Below, in pieces: positions 26,086-34,710 of a stretch of DNA of 38,015 bases; within the stretch, counting starts at the first letter, position 1, and every line of letters starts with the position of its first letter. This DNA is from Sphingobacteriia bacterium (lineage in GTDB: Bacteria > Bacteroidota > Bacteroidia > NS11-12g > UBA955): assembly GCA_021151535.1 (NCBI GenBank), contig JAGKXC010000009.1, positions 1 through 38,015 on the forward strand. The letters run 5' to 3'. The translations under genes and the position numbers were made by a program. Under the pieces are notes generated by a model. The model worked only from the letters and a program-made list of their open reading frames with translations, was not told where the DNA came from and made no database searches.

Positions 26086-26946
26086 ATGAGCAATCGAAAG
26101 CCCTATCAATTGGTAAGCAGAGAATGGAAGAAAGAGAATACAGAATTTACTGTAAACGGAGTAACCATTGGTAGAGATTTGCTCATGATTGCTGGGCCAT
26201 GTGCAGTAGAAAACCGGGAACAGATTACCACCATTTCGGAATATTTATCAAAATTAAATGTCAAATTTTTAAGAGGTGGGGCATACAAACCCAGAACCAG
26301 TCCTTATTCATTTCAAGGATTAAAAACGGAAGGTTTGCAATTAATGCGTGAAGCAGCAGACAAATTTGGTTTGGGTGTAGTTTCTGAGATTTTAAGTATA
26401 GATAAAATTTCAGAGCTTGAAGAATACGCTGATATTTTGCAGGTTGGTACTAGAAATATGCAAAATTATCCGCTATTAAAAGCATTAGGAAAAAGCAAAC
26501 GACCCATACTTTTAAAAAGGGGGATGAGCAGTACCATTGAGGAGTGGTTACTAGCCGCTGAATACATAGTTAGTAGTGGAAATGAAAAAGTTATCTTGTG
26601 TGAAAGAGGTATTAGAACATTTGAGAATGCTACCAGAAATACACTCGATATTGCCGCAATTCCATTGGTGAAATCATTAAGTCATTTGCCAATCATTCTT
26701 GATCCTAGCCAAGGAACAGGCATTCGTGATTTGGTGGCACCGGTTTCTTCAGCAGCAATTGCAGCTGGAGCAGATGGTCTAATCATCGAAGTACATAATC
26801 AACCCAATGAAGCACTAAGCGATGGTGATCAAAGTCTTTATTTAGACCAACTAAAAGATTTACTACCTACATTAAAACAAATTGCACACATCAGAGAAAA
26901 AAGGTTTGATTTTGAATCAAACGCTTATCAATATTCTACACAATAA
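26086..26946 (+). CDS. aroF: DAHP synthase (AroA type I-beta), variant metal site
   Basis: The enzyme condenses phosphoenolpyruvate and erythrose-4-phosphate to DAHP, the first step of the shikimate pathway. At 286 residues it is a KDO8PS-like catalytic barrel with only about 30 residues before it, so it lacks the ferredoxin-like regulatory domain and any chorismate mutase domain. Motifs are AGPCAVE (36-42), RGGAYKPRTSPYSFQG (63-78), KRGMSST and EALSDGDQS. Metal ligands known from the family map to Cys39, Glu235 and Asp246, but the usual His of DPSH is Gln209 (DPSQGTG). It converges on the APC permease gene, 12 nt apart. Confidence 0.88.
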   Translation: MSNRKPYQLVSREWKKENTEFTVNGVTIGRDLLMIAGPCAVENREQITTISEYLSKLNVKFLRGGAYKPRTSPYSFQGLKTEGLQLMREAADKFGLGVVSEILSIDKISELEEYADILQVGTRNMQNYPLLKALGKSKRPILLKRGMSSTIEEWLLAAEYIVSSGNEKVILCERGIRTFENATRNTLDIAAIPLVKSLSHLPIILDPSQGTGIRDLVAPVSSAAIAAGADGLIIEVHNQPNEALSDGDQSLYLDQLKDLLPTLKQIAHIREKRFDFESNAYQYSTQ

Positions 26947-26958
26947 AGCAATTCTCAC

Positions 26959-28413
26959 TTACTGCGCCTTTATTTCAGATTTTTTGAATAAGTAATAAAT
27001 AGGCCAGCCCAACAAAACTATCGCCATTCCATAAATTGCCACTTTGAATTGGCTAATTAATATTCCAATGGCAACTGCAGAAGCCAGAATTACGTATATA
27101 ATTGTTAGATACGGATAACCCCAAACTTTGTAAGGTCTTTCTGTTTTAGGTTCCCTATTGCGCAAAATGAACACACCAAAAACGGTAATGATATAAAACA
27201 TCAATGAGGCGAATGTGCAATACTTTAGTAAATCACCATACGTTCCAGACATACACAATACACTAGCCCAAGTAGCTTGCATCCACAAAGCATTTCCAGG
27301 CACACCTCGATTATTCAATGTAGAAGCCTTGGTAAAGAACAAGCCTTGATCGGCCATTGCCTTGTATAATCTACTTCCGGCCAAAATCAATCCATTATTA
27401 CAACCGAAAGTACTAATTACAATCAATGCAGCCATTAATAAAACTGCTAGATTGCTAGTTCCTACTTCATTTCCTAAAAATCCATGTAATAAATTCCTCG
27501 CCGCTGAAACACCAACATGTTCATCCACCGCAATGGTATTGATTGGAAGTATTACAAAATATGCCAAATTGGCTAAACAATAAACTACTGTAACAATTGC
27601 AGTTCCCCATAACAATGCTTTAGGGATTGTTTTTTCAGGTTTATCAATTTCCGCAGACATGAAAGTAATTCCTTGCCAAGCATCAGATGAAAACAAGCTA
27701 CCTACCATTGCAGCTGAGAATGCTAAAAACAATGCAGATCCAGAAATACTCGTCCACGAAATATTAGAATTTGCATCCATCTTAGCTGATAATGCACCAG
27801 AAAATTGATGAATATTATCTGCCAGATAAACAGAGTTACTTAGGATCATTACCGAAATAACAGCGCCCAAAATCAAACCTCCCAAAGCCAACAATTTAGC
27901 CAAAGTAAATATTCTCTGAATCCACTTACTTTCTTGCACACCCCTAGCATTTATTGAAGATAAAACTAAGACAGACAATATTGCCACGAATTGAACATAA
28001 GACACTGAACAATGTGGAATTCCTAATAAATCAGTAAAAAGATATTTGCCTTCACCCAAAGATGGAATCAACACCCCCAAATGTTTCGCGAAGGCCATGG
28101 CTACTGCTGCTATTACACCTGTTTGAATAACAGAAAAAACTGACCAACCATAGATAAATCCCATTTTTCTACCATAAATCCTGGTTACAAAATTATATTG
28201 ACCACCTGCTAGAGGCATCATGGCAGCTAATTCACCAAAATTTAACGCTGCGAGTAATGTCATAATTCCACCTAAAATCCAAGCAAACATTACCCAGTAC
28301 ACATTACCAAGGCTCAATGTCATTTCATTGGTTACCAGAAATATACCACTACCTATCATGCTTCCAGAAACCAACAATATGGAATCAAAAAGACTTAATT
28401 TATTACTTTTCAT
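26959..28413 (-). CDS. APC-family amino acid permease
   Basis: This 484-residue protein has about 12 membrane helices and the APC superfamily opening LFDSILLVSGSMIGSGIFLV, with the unwound Gly-Ser-Gly substrate segment of helix 1. It resembles the LAT/SteT-like amino acid exchanger group more than the CAT group encoded next door. The ATG at 28413 is preferred over an upstream TTG because it sits directly before the conserved helix 1. A 9-bp inverted repeat and the terminator of the upstream gene lie in the 123-bp gap before it. The substrate cannot be assigned. Confidence 0.88.
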   Translation of the reverse strand: MKSNKLSLFDSILLVSGSMIGSGIFLVTNEMTLSLGNVYWVMFAWILGGIMTLLAALNFGELAAMMPLAGGQYNFVTRIYGRKMGFIYGWSVFSVIQTGVIAAVAMAFAKHLGVLIPSLGEGKYLFTDLLGIPHCSVSYVQFVAILSVLVLSSINARGVQESKWIQRIFTLAKLLALGGLILGAVISVMILSNSVYLADNIHQFSGALSAKMDANSNISWTSISGSALFLAFSAAMVGSLFSSDAWQGITFMSAEIDKPEKTIPKALLWGTAIVTVVYCLANLAYFVILPINTIAVDEHVGVSAARNLLHGFLGNEVGTSNLAVLLMAALIVISTFGCNNGLILAGSRLYKAMADQGLFFTKASTLNNRGVPGNALWMQATWASVLCMSGTYGDLLKYCTFASLMFYIITVFGVFILRNREPKTERPYKVWGYPYLTIIYVILASAVAIGILISQFKVAIYGMAIVLLGWPIYYLFKKSEIKAQ

Positions 28414-28447
28414 TAGCGTTTTAAATAAAGGGATTGGCAATATCTAT

Positions 28448-28470
28448 CTTTTTGTTTGAATAACAAAAAG
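28448..28470. repeat. 9-bp inverted repeat upstream of the APC permease
   Basis: CTTTTTGTT (28448-28456) and AACAAAAAG (28462-28470) are perfect inverted repeats with a 5-nt spacer, 35 nt before the permease ATG. It may be an operator or an mRNA leader hairpin. Confidence 0.45.
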
Positions 28471-28487
28471 GCAACAAATTGTTAAAC

Positions 28488-28518
28488 AAAAAAGGCCTCT
28501 AAGAATATAGAGGCCTTT
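28488..28518 (-). terminator. Intrinsic terminator of the cationic amino acid permease gene
   Basis: A perfect 11-bp stem (AAAGGCCTCTA at 28491-28501, TAGAGGCCTTT at 28508-28518) closes a 6-nt loop, with a T-run downstream on the minus strand. It lies 18 nt after the stop of the 28537-30111 gene. Confidence 0.9.
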
Positions 28519-28536
28519 CAAAGTTGTTATAGTAGA

Positions 28537-30111
28537 TCAATCTTTCTTATGAAGATGGGAGTTCTTTCTGCTGTATGCAAAATAAATAATCAAACCTATA
28601 ACCATCCAAGCGAGAGCAGCTTTTAATGTAAAGGCGTCTAATGCAACAATCATCAAAGAACAAACAACAACTCCCAAAATTGGAACTAATGGCACCAATG
28701 GTGTTCTAAAAGGCCTAGGCAAATCGGGATTACTTTTTCTCATTATTAAAATACCCAAACTTACTAAAACGAAAGCGAACAAGGTTCCAAAAGAAGTTAA
28801 GTCACCCGCAATACTACCTGGTACAAAAGCGGAGAAAGCACCAACAAACACAAATAGAATCCAGTTAGCTTTGAAAGGTGTTTGATACTTAGGGTGTAGT
28901 TCACCGAAAGCTTTTGGTATCAATCCATCTTGGCTCATTGAATAAAACACACGGCTCTGTCCCATTAACATAACAAGAATAACTGAAGAGAAACCAGCTA
29001 AAATAGCCAAGGTAACTCCAGTACCTAACCACTCATAGCCACTCATATACGTTTTAATTACGTATGAAACTGAAGCTTCTTTACCGGCGGTGGCAAACTC
29101 ACTATGGTGAGCTACACCTGTTAATACGTGACCAAATAAGATATAGAGCAATGTACAAATCGCTAGAGAACCTAAGATACCAATTGGCATATCACGCTTA
29201 GGATTTTTAGCTTCTTGTGCAGTTGTACTCACCGCGTCAAAGCCGATAAAAGCAAAAAATACAATGGCAGCACCACCAAGTACACCACCCCAACCCCATT
29301 TGAAGAATCCTTCGTGACCAATTGTTCCTTCCGGAATTAAATAAGGCGTATGATTTTCGGGCTTAATAAAGTTCCAACCTACAGCGATAAAAACAAGTAC
29401 GATGGCCACCTTAATAAATACAATAATAGCATTCACAGTTGCTGATTCTTTGGTACCTCTAATTAAAAGTAAGGTTAGAGCCAACAAAATAATTAATGCT
29501 GGGGCATTGATAATGCCAGAGGTAACTGATACTGAAGAAACCATATTGGCATAATGATCAGCCAAATATTTGTACTGATCAGCACTTAAAATACCTTTTT
29601 CAATTCCTTTCCAATCACCAGGAAGTGATTGAATTTGGGTAATCACATCAGCGGAAACGCTATATAATTTCTCAAATGGCGAATGGCACCACTGGTAAGG
29701 GATTGCTCCACCCAGCAAGTTATTTAAATATTCGCTCCAAGCAATTGAAACTGTTGCCGCACCCAGTGCATATTCCATTACCAATGACCAACCAATTACC
29801 CATGCAACCAATTCTCCCATAGTAACAAAGGAATAAGCATAGGCGCTACCTGAAATGGGGATCATCGCAGCAAATTCTGCATAACACAAACCTGCAAAAG
29901 CGCAACCTATGGCAGCAACGATAAATGATAATGTTACACCTGAACCTGCAGCCTCTGTGGCTGCGGCAGCTGTTCTTACAAACAGTCCGGCACCGATAAT
30001 CGCACCGATTCCTAAAGCTATTAAACTTCCAGCACCCAATGTGCGTTTTAAGTTACTTCCTTGGGCCTGAAGCAATAAATCGTCTAATGATTTTTTTCTA
30101 AATAATGACAT
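28537..30111 (-). CDS. APC-family cationic amino acid permease (CAT/YhdG-like)
   Basis: This 524-residue transporter has about 12-14 helices. The N terminus LKRTLGAGSLIALGIGAIIGAGLFVRTA, then AGPAV-like and SGSAYAYSFVTMGELVAWVIGWSLVMEYALG, are characteristic of the CAT group of APC permeases, as is FFAFIGFDAVSTTAQEAKNPKRDMPIGI. A long extracytoplasmic loop lies at about 140-200. The ATG at 30111 is supported by an exact -7 box 20 nt upstream. Uptake of cationic or other amino acids is expected. It is followed by a strong terminator. Confidence 0.92.
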   Translation of the reverse strand: MSLFRKKSLDDLLLQAQGSNLKRTLGAGSLIALGIGAIIGAGLFVRTAAAATEAAGSGVTLSFIVAAIGCAFAGLCYAEFAAMIPISGSAYAYSFVTMGELVAWVIGWSLVMEYALGAATVSIAWSEYLNNLLGGAIPYQWCHSPFEKLYSVSADVITQIQSLPGDWKGIEKGILSADQYKYLADHYANMVSSVSVTSGIINAPALIILLALTLLLIRGTKESATVNAIIVFIKVAIVLVFIAVGWNFIKPENHTPYLIPEGTIGHEGFFKWGWGGVLGGAAIVFFAFIGFDAVSTTAQEAKNPKRDMPIGILGSLAICTLLYILFGHVLTGVAHHSEFATAGKEASVSYVIKTYMSGYEWLGTGVTLAILAGFSSVILVMLMGQSRVFYSMSQDGLIPKAFGELHPKYQTPFKANWILFVFVGAFSAFVPGSIAGDLTSFGTLFAFVLVSLGILIMRKSNPDLPRPFRTPLVPLVPILGVVVCSLMIVALDAFTLKAALAWMVIGLIIYFAYSRKNSHLHKKD

Positions 30112-30131
30112 ACAATTTGATATGTAAAAAG

Positions 30132-30162
30132 CAAATATAATTGGTTAGGCTATAACACCCAA
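30132..30162 (-). promoter_or_regulatory. Promoter of the cationic amino acid permease
   Basis: The exact -7 box TATATTTG (30132-30139, minus strand) is preceded by TTG (30160-30162) at 20 nt, close to the Bacteroidota TTG-N19-TAnnTTTG arrangement. The -33 part lies inside the end of kbl. Confidence 0.65.
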
Positions 30163-31341
30163 TTTTTTACCAACTTTGGTGAAAGCAGCAACAGCTTTAT
30201 CGATATGATCGAATTCATGAGCGGCACTCAATTGAACCCGAATTCTAGCTTGATCTTTAGGAACTACTGGATAGAAGAAACCAATTACATAAATACCTTC
30301 TTTAAGCAATTCATCCGCCATATCTTGGCTTAATTTGGCATCATAAAGCATAACTGGAACAATCGCACTATCGCCATCTTTGATATCGAATCCGGCTGCT
30401 TTAATTCCTGCTTTAAATCGCTTTACATTAGATTCAAGCTTATCGCGCAACGCGGTTGTTTCACTCAACATATTGAATACTTCCAAGGAAGCACCAACAA
30501 TACTCGGAGCCAGTGAATTACTGAATAAATATGGCCTACTGCGTTGTCTAAGCAATTCAATAATTTCTTTTCTACCGGTTGTATATCCACCCATAGCACC
30601 ACCCAAAGCTTTACCCAAAGTTCCAGTAATGATATCCACTCTGCCCATTACATTGCAATATTCAGGTGTACCTCTTCCAGTTGCTCCAATAAAACCTGCT
30701 GCGTGGCATTCATCCGTCATCACCATGGCATCATATTTTTCGGCTAAATCACAAATTTTGTCCAGTTGCGCCACATAACCATCCATAGAGAAAACACCAT
30801 CAGTCACAATCAACTTGAATCGAGTACCAGCCTCATTGGCTGCGATCAATTGCTTCTCCAAATCTTCCATGTTATTGTTTTCGTAGCGATATCTATTGGC
30901 TTTACACAAACGAACACCGTCAATAATAGAAGCATGGTTCAAACTATCAGAAATAATAGCATCTTGATCGCCCAATAATGGTTCAAAAACACCACCATTG
31001 GCATCAAATGCAGCAGCATATAAAATGGTATCTTCCGTACCATAGAATTCAGCTATTTTTTGCTCCAATTCTTTATGTATATCTTGAGTGCCGCAAATAA
31101 ATCTAACACTACTCATTCCATATCCATGAGAGTCAATGGCTCTTTTAGCAGCTTCAACTACCCTCGGATGACTGCTTAATCCCAAATAATTATTTGCACA
31201 GAAATTAATAACTTCACTTCCATCGTTCAATTGAATTACAGCATCTTGTGGCGATACAATAATTCTTTCTTTTTTAAACAAACCAGCTTCATCAATGGAT
31301 TTCAACTCATTTTGCAAATGGGATTTAATGGCTCCGTACAT
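30145..31341 (-). CDS. kbl: Glycine C-acetyltransferase (2-amino-3-ketobutyrate CoA ligase)
   Basis: This PLP enzyme of the alpha-oxoamine synthase family cleaves 2-amino-3-ketobutyrate with CoA to glycine and acetyl-CoA, in threonine breakdown with threonine dehydrogenase. The 398-residue length matches Kbl. The N-terminal FCANNYLGLSSHP, SVRFICGTQDIHKELE, DSLNHASIIDG, the DECHAAGFIGATGRG Asp-His region and the PLP-binding Lys in TGTLGKALGG are all present. tdh is not adjacent. The last bases hold the -33 element of the next gene's promoter. Confidence 0.95.
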   Translation of the reverse strand: MYGAIKSHLQNELKSIDEAGLFKKERIIVSPQDAVIQLNDGSEVINFCANNYLGLSSHPRVVEAAKRAIDSHGYGMSSVRFICGTQDIHKELEQKIAEFYGTEDTILYAAAFDANGGVFEPLLGDQDAIISDSLNHASIIDGVRLCKANRYRYENNNMEDLEKQLIAANEAGTRFKLIVTDGVFSMDGYVAQLDKICDLAEKYDAMVMTDECHAAGFIGATGRGTPEYCNVMGRVDIITGTLGKALGGAMGGYTTGRKEIIELLRQRSRPYLFSNSLAPSIVGASLEVFNMLSETTALRDKLESNVKRFKAGIKAAGFDIKDGDSAIVPVMLYDAKLSQDMADELLKEGIYVIGFFYPVVPKDQARIRVQLSAAHEFDHIDKAVAAFTKVGKKLGVIA

Positions 31342-31363
31342 ATTAAATTAAATTTGATTTAAG

Positions 31364-31371
31364 CAAATTTA
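31364..31371 (-). promoter_or_regulatory. -7 promoter box of kbl
   Basis: TAAATTTG on the minus strand is an exact TAnnTTTG match, 22 nt before the ATG at 31341. Confidence 0.6.
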
Positions 31372-31378
31372 TGCCTTC

Positions 31379-31431
31379 TAACTGATTATTCTGAGTGAAA
31401 TAGCCTCTAAATTCTATTTTCTAATCAGTTA
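31379..31431. repeat. Widely spaced 10-bp inverted repeat between GH3 gene and kbl
   Basis: TAACTGATTA (31379-31388) and TAATCAGTTA (31422-31431) are perfect inverted repeats 33 nt apart, just upstream of the kbl -7 box. Without a T-run this is not a clear terminator; a two-site operator is possible. Confidence 0.35.
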
Positions 31432-31443
31432 TTGATGGGTATT

Positions 31444-32934
31444 TTAAATAAAAGTAAGAATCTCTTCTAGAATCTTTCTATCGTTCGATAATCGAGGAAC
31501 TTTGTTTTGTCCTCCAAGTTTCCCTTTGCTACCCAACCATTTTTCAAAGGTACCTTCAGGAACAGCACGTACTTTTGGCAATTTCATCATCAAATCACCC
31601 ACACGTTTACCTGCATAATCGGAGTTTACCTTTTTTAATTCCTCATCTAATAACTTGGTAAATTGCTCTAAATCTGTTGGCGGAGTAACAAATTCAATCA
31701 ACCATTCATGACCTGGATCAGCTTCAGACATATACACTGGTGCAGCTGTATAATCCCGAACCACTGAATTCGTAATTTTTGCTGCATGCGCCACACCTCT
31801 TTCAGCATTTTCAATTACCAATTCTTCGCCAAAAATATTGATAAACAACTTCATCCTACCCGTAATCAGGAATTTATAGGGCGATATTGAAGTAAACTGG
31901 ATGGTATCGCCAATTATATATCGCCATAATCCACCTAAAGTGCTAATCACAACTACGTAATTAATTCCAGTTTTCACCTGACTTAACTGCACCGTGTTTC
32001 CAGGTCCTTCATTATGAGGATAAAATTCAAAAAACACACCCGAATGAGTAATCAATGCCAAATCGGATTTATCTGGTTCTGCCTGTACACCAAAAAAGCC
32101 TTCACTAGCATTATAGGTTTCAATATAATGCATATGATTACCAGGTAACAACTCCTTAAATTGTTGTCTGTATGGCATAAAATTCACTCCACCGTGAATA
32201 AATAATTCCAGATTTGGCCAAATTTCATGAATATTGGATTTACCTGTAATCTCTAATATTCTTTTAAACAAGACCAATGTCCAAGTTGGAACCCCACTAA
32301 TACTCGTTACATTTTCCTTGATGGTTGCATGGGCGATGGCATCAACTTTTTCCTCCCAATTTGTCATCATAGCGATTTCTTTATCGGGAGTACTTTTCCA
32401 GTTAGCCCAAGAAGGCAAGTGGTTCATTAGTACTGCACTTAAATCACCTACTAAAGCTTCTGGATTTTGATCAAACAATTGTTGTGTTCCTGCAATTAAA
32501 ACACCTTTTCCTTCAAACACTCTATTGTTGGGGTAAAACCTAGCCAATTGCGTTAATACATCTCTACTTCCAGCATAATGATTGTGTTCCATGCTTTCAT
32601 AACTCAAAGGGATAAATTTCGCAACGTTGGAAGTAGTTCCGCTACTTTTAGCAAACCAAGTAATATCGCCTGGCCAAAGCACACCCTGTTCACCCATCAT
32701 GTTGCGAGAAATCCAAGGTTGAAGATCTTCATAAGTTGAAACAGGAACAATCTTCTTAAAATTCTCGTAATGATCAGACGGCTTAACCCCTAAATATTTA
32801 CCATATTCAGTTTGAGATAACTTTACAATCAAATCTTGGAACAGTTCCTCCTGTCTCTCTACCGCATGAATCAGATTTTCCTGAAATTCTTCAGAACGCT
32901 GTTTAAAATACCAATTGATTACTGGACCCAACAT
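31444..32934 (-). CDS. GH3-family acyl-adenylate-forming protein
   Basis: This 496-residue protein belongs to the GH3 (auxin-responsive promoter) family, known in plants as acyl acid-amido synthetases and common in Bacteroidota without a known role. The phosphate-binding motif reads SSGTTSNVAKFIP (family SSGTTxGxxKFIP), followed by YNASEGFFGVQ at the second nucleotide motif and WRYIIGDTIQF at the third. These imply ATP-dependent activation of a carboxylate and conjugation to an amine. Length and full motif set suggest an intact enzyme. Substrates are unknown. The neighbouring kbl does not settle its role. Confidence 0.92.
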   Translation of the reverse strand: MLGPVINWYFKQRSEEFQENLIHAVERQEELFQDLIVKLSQTEYGKYLGVKPSDHYENFKKIVPVSTYEDLQPWISRNMMGEQGVLWPGDITWFAKSSGTTSNVAKFIPLSYESMEHNHYAGSRDVLTQLARFYPNNRVFEGKGVLIAGTQQLFDQNPEALVGDLSAVLMNHLPSWANWKSTPDKEIAMMTNWEEKVDAIAHATIKENVTSISGVPTWTLVLFKRILEITGKSNIHEIWPNLELFIHGGVNFMPYRQQFKELLPGNHMHYIETYNASEGFFGVQAEPDKSDLALITHSGVFFEFYPHNEGPGNTVQLSQVKTGINYVVVISTLGGLWRYIIGDTIQFTSISPYKFLITGRMKLFINIFGEELVIENAERGVAHAAKITNSVVRDYTAAPVYMSEADPGHEWLIEFVTPPTDLEQFTKLLDEELKKVNSDYAGKRVGDLMMKLPKVRAVPEGTFEKWLGSKGKLGGQNKVPRLSNDRKILEEILTFI

Positions 32935-32997
32935 GTTTGCTCAAATTTGCAAAAATCTTTTGATAAATCGTAGGTTTGATTGGTGGGCCAATTATTT

Positions 32998-33696
32998 TTA
33001 GACTCCAGTTAATGAGGAATCATCAATTTTACCATCTCTTAATCGGATGATTTTTTTTGCATTTTGAGCAATATCTTCTTCGTGGGTAACCAAAACTATG
33101 GTATTACCTTGTTCATGAATTTCTCTAAATAAATCCATAATTTCATGAGAGGTTTTGGTATCCAAATTACCCGTTGGCTCGTCTGCCAACAATAAACTCG
33201 GGTTATTAATCAACGCTCTTGCCACAGCAACCCTTTGTCTCTGTCCGCCAGACAATTCATTTGGCTTATGATGCATTCGATCTTTTAAACCCACTTTTTC
33301 CAACACATTTGCAGCGCGTTCCATTCTTTCATTTGCACTAACACCTGCATAAACTAAGGGTAAAGCTACATTTTCTTGCGCCGTTAATCGCCCTAAAAGA
33401 TTAAAAGTTTGGAATACGAATCCAATTTCATCATTTCGCACTTTGCTTAATTCAGCATCAGACATGGCACTTACTTGTTTGTTATTTAACAAATAAATTC
33501 CACTACTAGGCGTATCCAAGCAGCCAATAATATTCATGAGTGTACTTTTTCCAGAGCCACTTGGACCCATCAAAGCAACATATTCTTTTTTAAAAATCTG
33601 AAGATTAACTTCTTTTAAAGCATGCACAATCTGCTGGCCCAAAACATATGTTTTGGTTATCGCCCGTAGGTCAATTAGTGCATTATTCTTGTCCAT
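32998..33696 (-). CDS. LolD/MacB-type ABC transporter ATPase
   Basis: This 232-residue ATPase subunit has Walker A GPSGSGKST (44-52), the signature LSGGQRQRVAVARAL, Walker B LLLADEPTGNLD and the switch His in LVTHEED. The DEPTGNLD form and the QTFNLLGRLTAQENV segment mark the LolD/MacB/FtsE-like type VII group, which powers lipoprotein release, efflux or other envelope work. No permease gene is adjacent. It overlaps the end of gatC by 14 nt and is the last gene of the DUF4199-plsC-gatC operon. Confidence 0.92.
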   Translation of the reverse strand: MDKNNALIDLRAITKTYVLGQQIVHALKEVNLQIFKKEYVALMGPSGSGKSTLMNIIGCLDTPSSGIYLLNNKQVSAMSDAELSKVRNDEIGFVFQTFNLLGRLTAQENVALPLVYAGVSANERMERAANVLEKVGLKDRMHHKPNELSGGQRQRVAVARALINNPSLLLADEPTGNLDTKTSHEIMDLFREIHEQGNTIVLVTHEEDIAQNAKKIIRLRDGKIDDSSLTGV

Positions 33697-33979
33697 CTAT
33701 TACTTTTGGAACTCGGAAAAAATCGCTATCTCGTTTGGGAGCATTTTTCAGTGCTTCTTCTTTTGTTATGTCATGACTTACCGAATCTGCGCGCAAATTT
33801 GTATGCTCGTTACCCAAATAAATTAGGGGTTCTACACCATTAGTATCTACTTCTTGTAATTTCTCGCACATGTCTAAAATCTTTTCTAAATCCTGCTGCA
33901 TTTTGACAAGATCATCTCCTTCGAATTGCAGCTTCGATAGTTGCGCCAATTCTTTCACTCTTTGTTCGGTTACTCTCAT
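33683..33979 (-). CDS. gatC: Asp/Glu-tRNA amidotransferase subunit C
   Basis: GatC is the small subunit of the GatCAB complex that makes Gln-tRNA(Gln) or Asn-tRNA(Asn) by transamidation. The 98-residue length fits. RVKELAQLSKLQFEGDD, the central LDMCEKLQEVDTNGVEPL, the Arg-Asp segment LRADSVS and the C-terminal FFRVPKVID match the family. gatA and gatB are not in the window. It overlaps plsC by 4 nt (ATGA) and the ABC ATPase gene by 14 nt, an unusual context for this translation gene. Confidence 0.95.
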   Translation of the reverse strand: MRVTEQRVKELAQLSKLQFEGDDLVKMQQDLEKILDMCEKLQEVDTNGVEPLIYLGNEHTNLRADSVSHDITKEEALKNAPKRDSDFFRVPKVIDGQE

Positions 33980-34710
33980 ATAACGTTGTGCTTTTTCAAA
34001 TGTAAAGATATAACATCATAAACCATTTGTTGCAACTGCGGTATATCATCAATCGACATACCTTTAGTTTCAATCGGTTTATGCACATGCATTCGCATTA
34101 ATCCGGGCGATCCAACAAAATTATCGCTATCAAATCGGTTCAAATTATCAATTAAACTAACAGGTACAATGGGTACTTGTTTTTCCACCGCAATTCTAAA
34201 CGCCCCTGGCTTAAATGGGAACTTAATTTGGGGTCTATTATCAGGTATTCTACCTTCGGGAAATATGATCAAATTTGCACCCAGTTTATCCATTTGAGAC
34301 GCTGCATCCAAGAAGGCTTTATGTGAGTTTTTAATACTTTCTCTTTTAACTGGTATATCTAACGATTTAAACCATATATTAAAAAGTGGAACTTTTGTGA
34401 GTTCCATTTTGCCCATAAAAAAGTTAAAACCTGGAAGATATGTTCCGCAAACAACAATATCCAAATAAGACATATGATTTGGACAAAAGACCATTTGTTT
34501 ATGTGTGTTTAATGGTTCATCATAAGTAACAACGGGTATCAAAAATCCAGTGATTGATGCGAGCCTACCCCACAATTTGCGAAATTGATGAGCTGTTTTA
34601 TAAAAAGAAGGTGTAGAAAGTAGAAGCAGAAATACTGGATATAGAAGCAAAAACCAAATTACAAACCAAAGTCCTGCCCATGTTAACCAAATTCTACTTA
34701 TCCATTTCAT
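33976..34710 (-). CDS. plsC: 1-acyl-glycerol-3-phosphate acyltransferase
   Basis: PlsC acylates lysophosphatidic acid to phosphatidic acid at the inner membrane. This 244-residue protein has an N-terminal hydrophobic helix (about 8-32), the catalytic HxxxxD motif as His79-x4-Asp84 in NHMSYLD, and the substrate motif FPEGRIPD, followed by PIVPVSL. It overlaps both neighbours by ATGA junctions. The FPEGR motif is intact, although the usual Thr/Ser after Arg is Ile, a mild variation. Other acyl acceptors, such as lipid A or ornithine-lipid precursors, cannot be excluded. Confidence 0.93.
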   Translation of the reverse strand: MKWISRIWLTWAGLWFVIWFLLLYPVFLLLLSTPSFYKTAHQFRKLWGRLASITGFLIPVVTYDEPLNTHKQMVFCPNHMSYLDIVVCGTYLPGFNFFMGKMELTKVPLFNIWFKSLDIPVKRESIKNSHKAFLDAASQMDKLGANLIIFPEGRIPDNRPQIKFPFKPGAFRIAVEKQVPIVPVSLIDNLNRFDSDNFVGSPGLMRMHVHKPIETKGMSIDDIPQLQQMVYDVISLHLKKHNVI

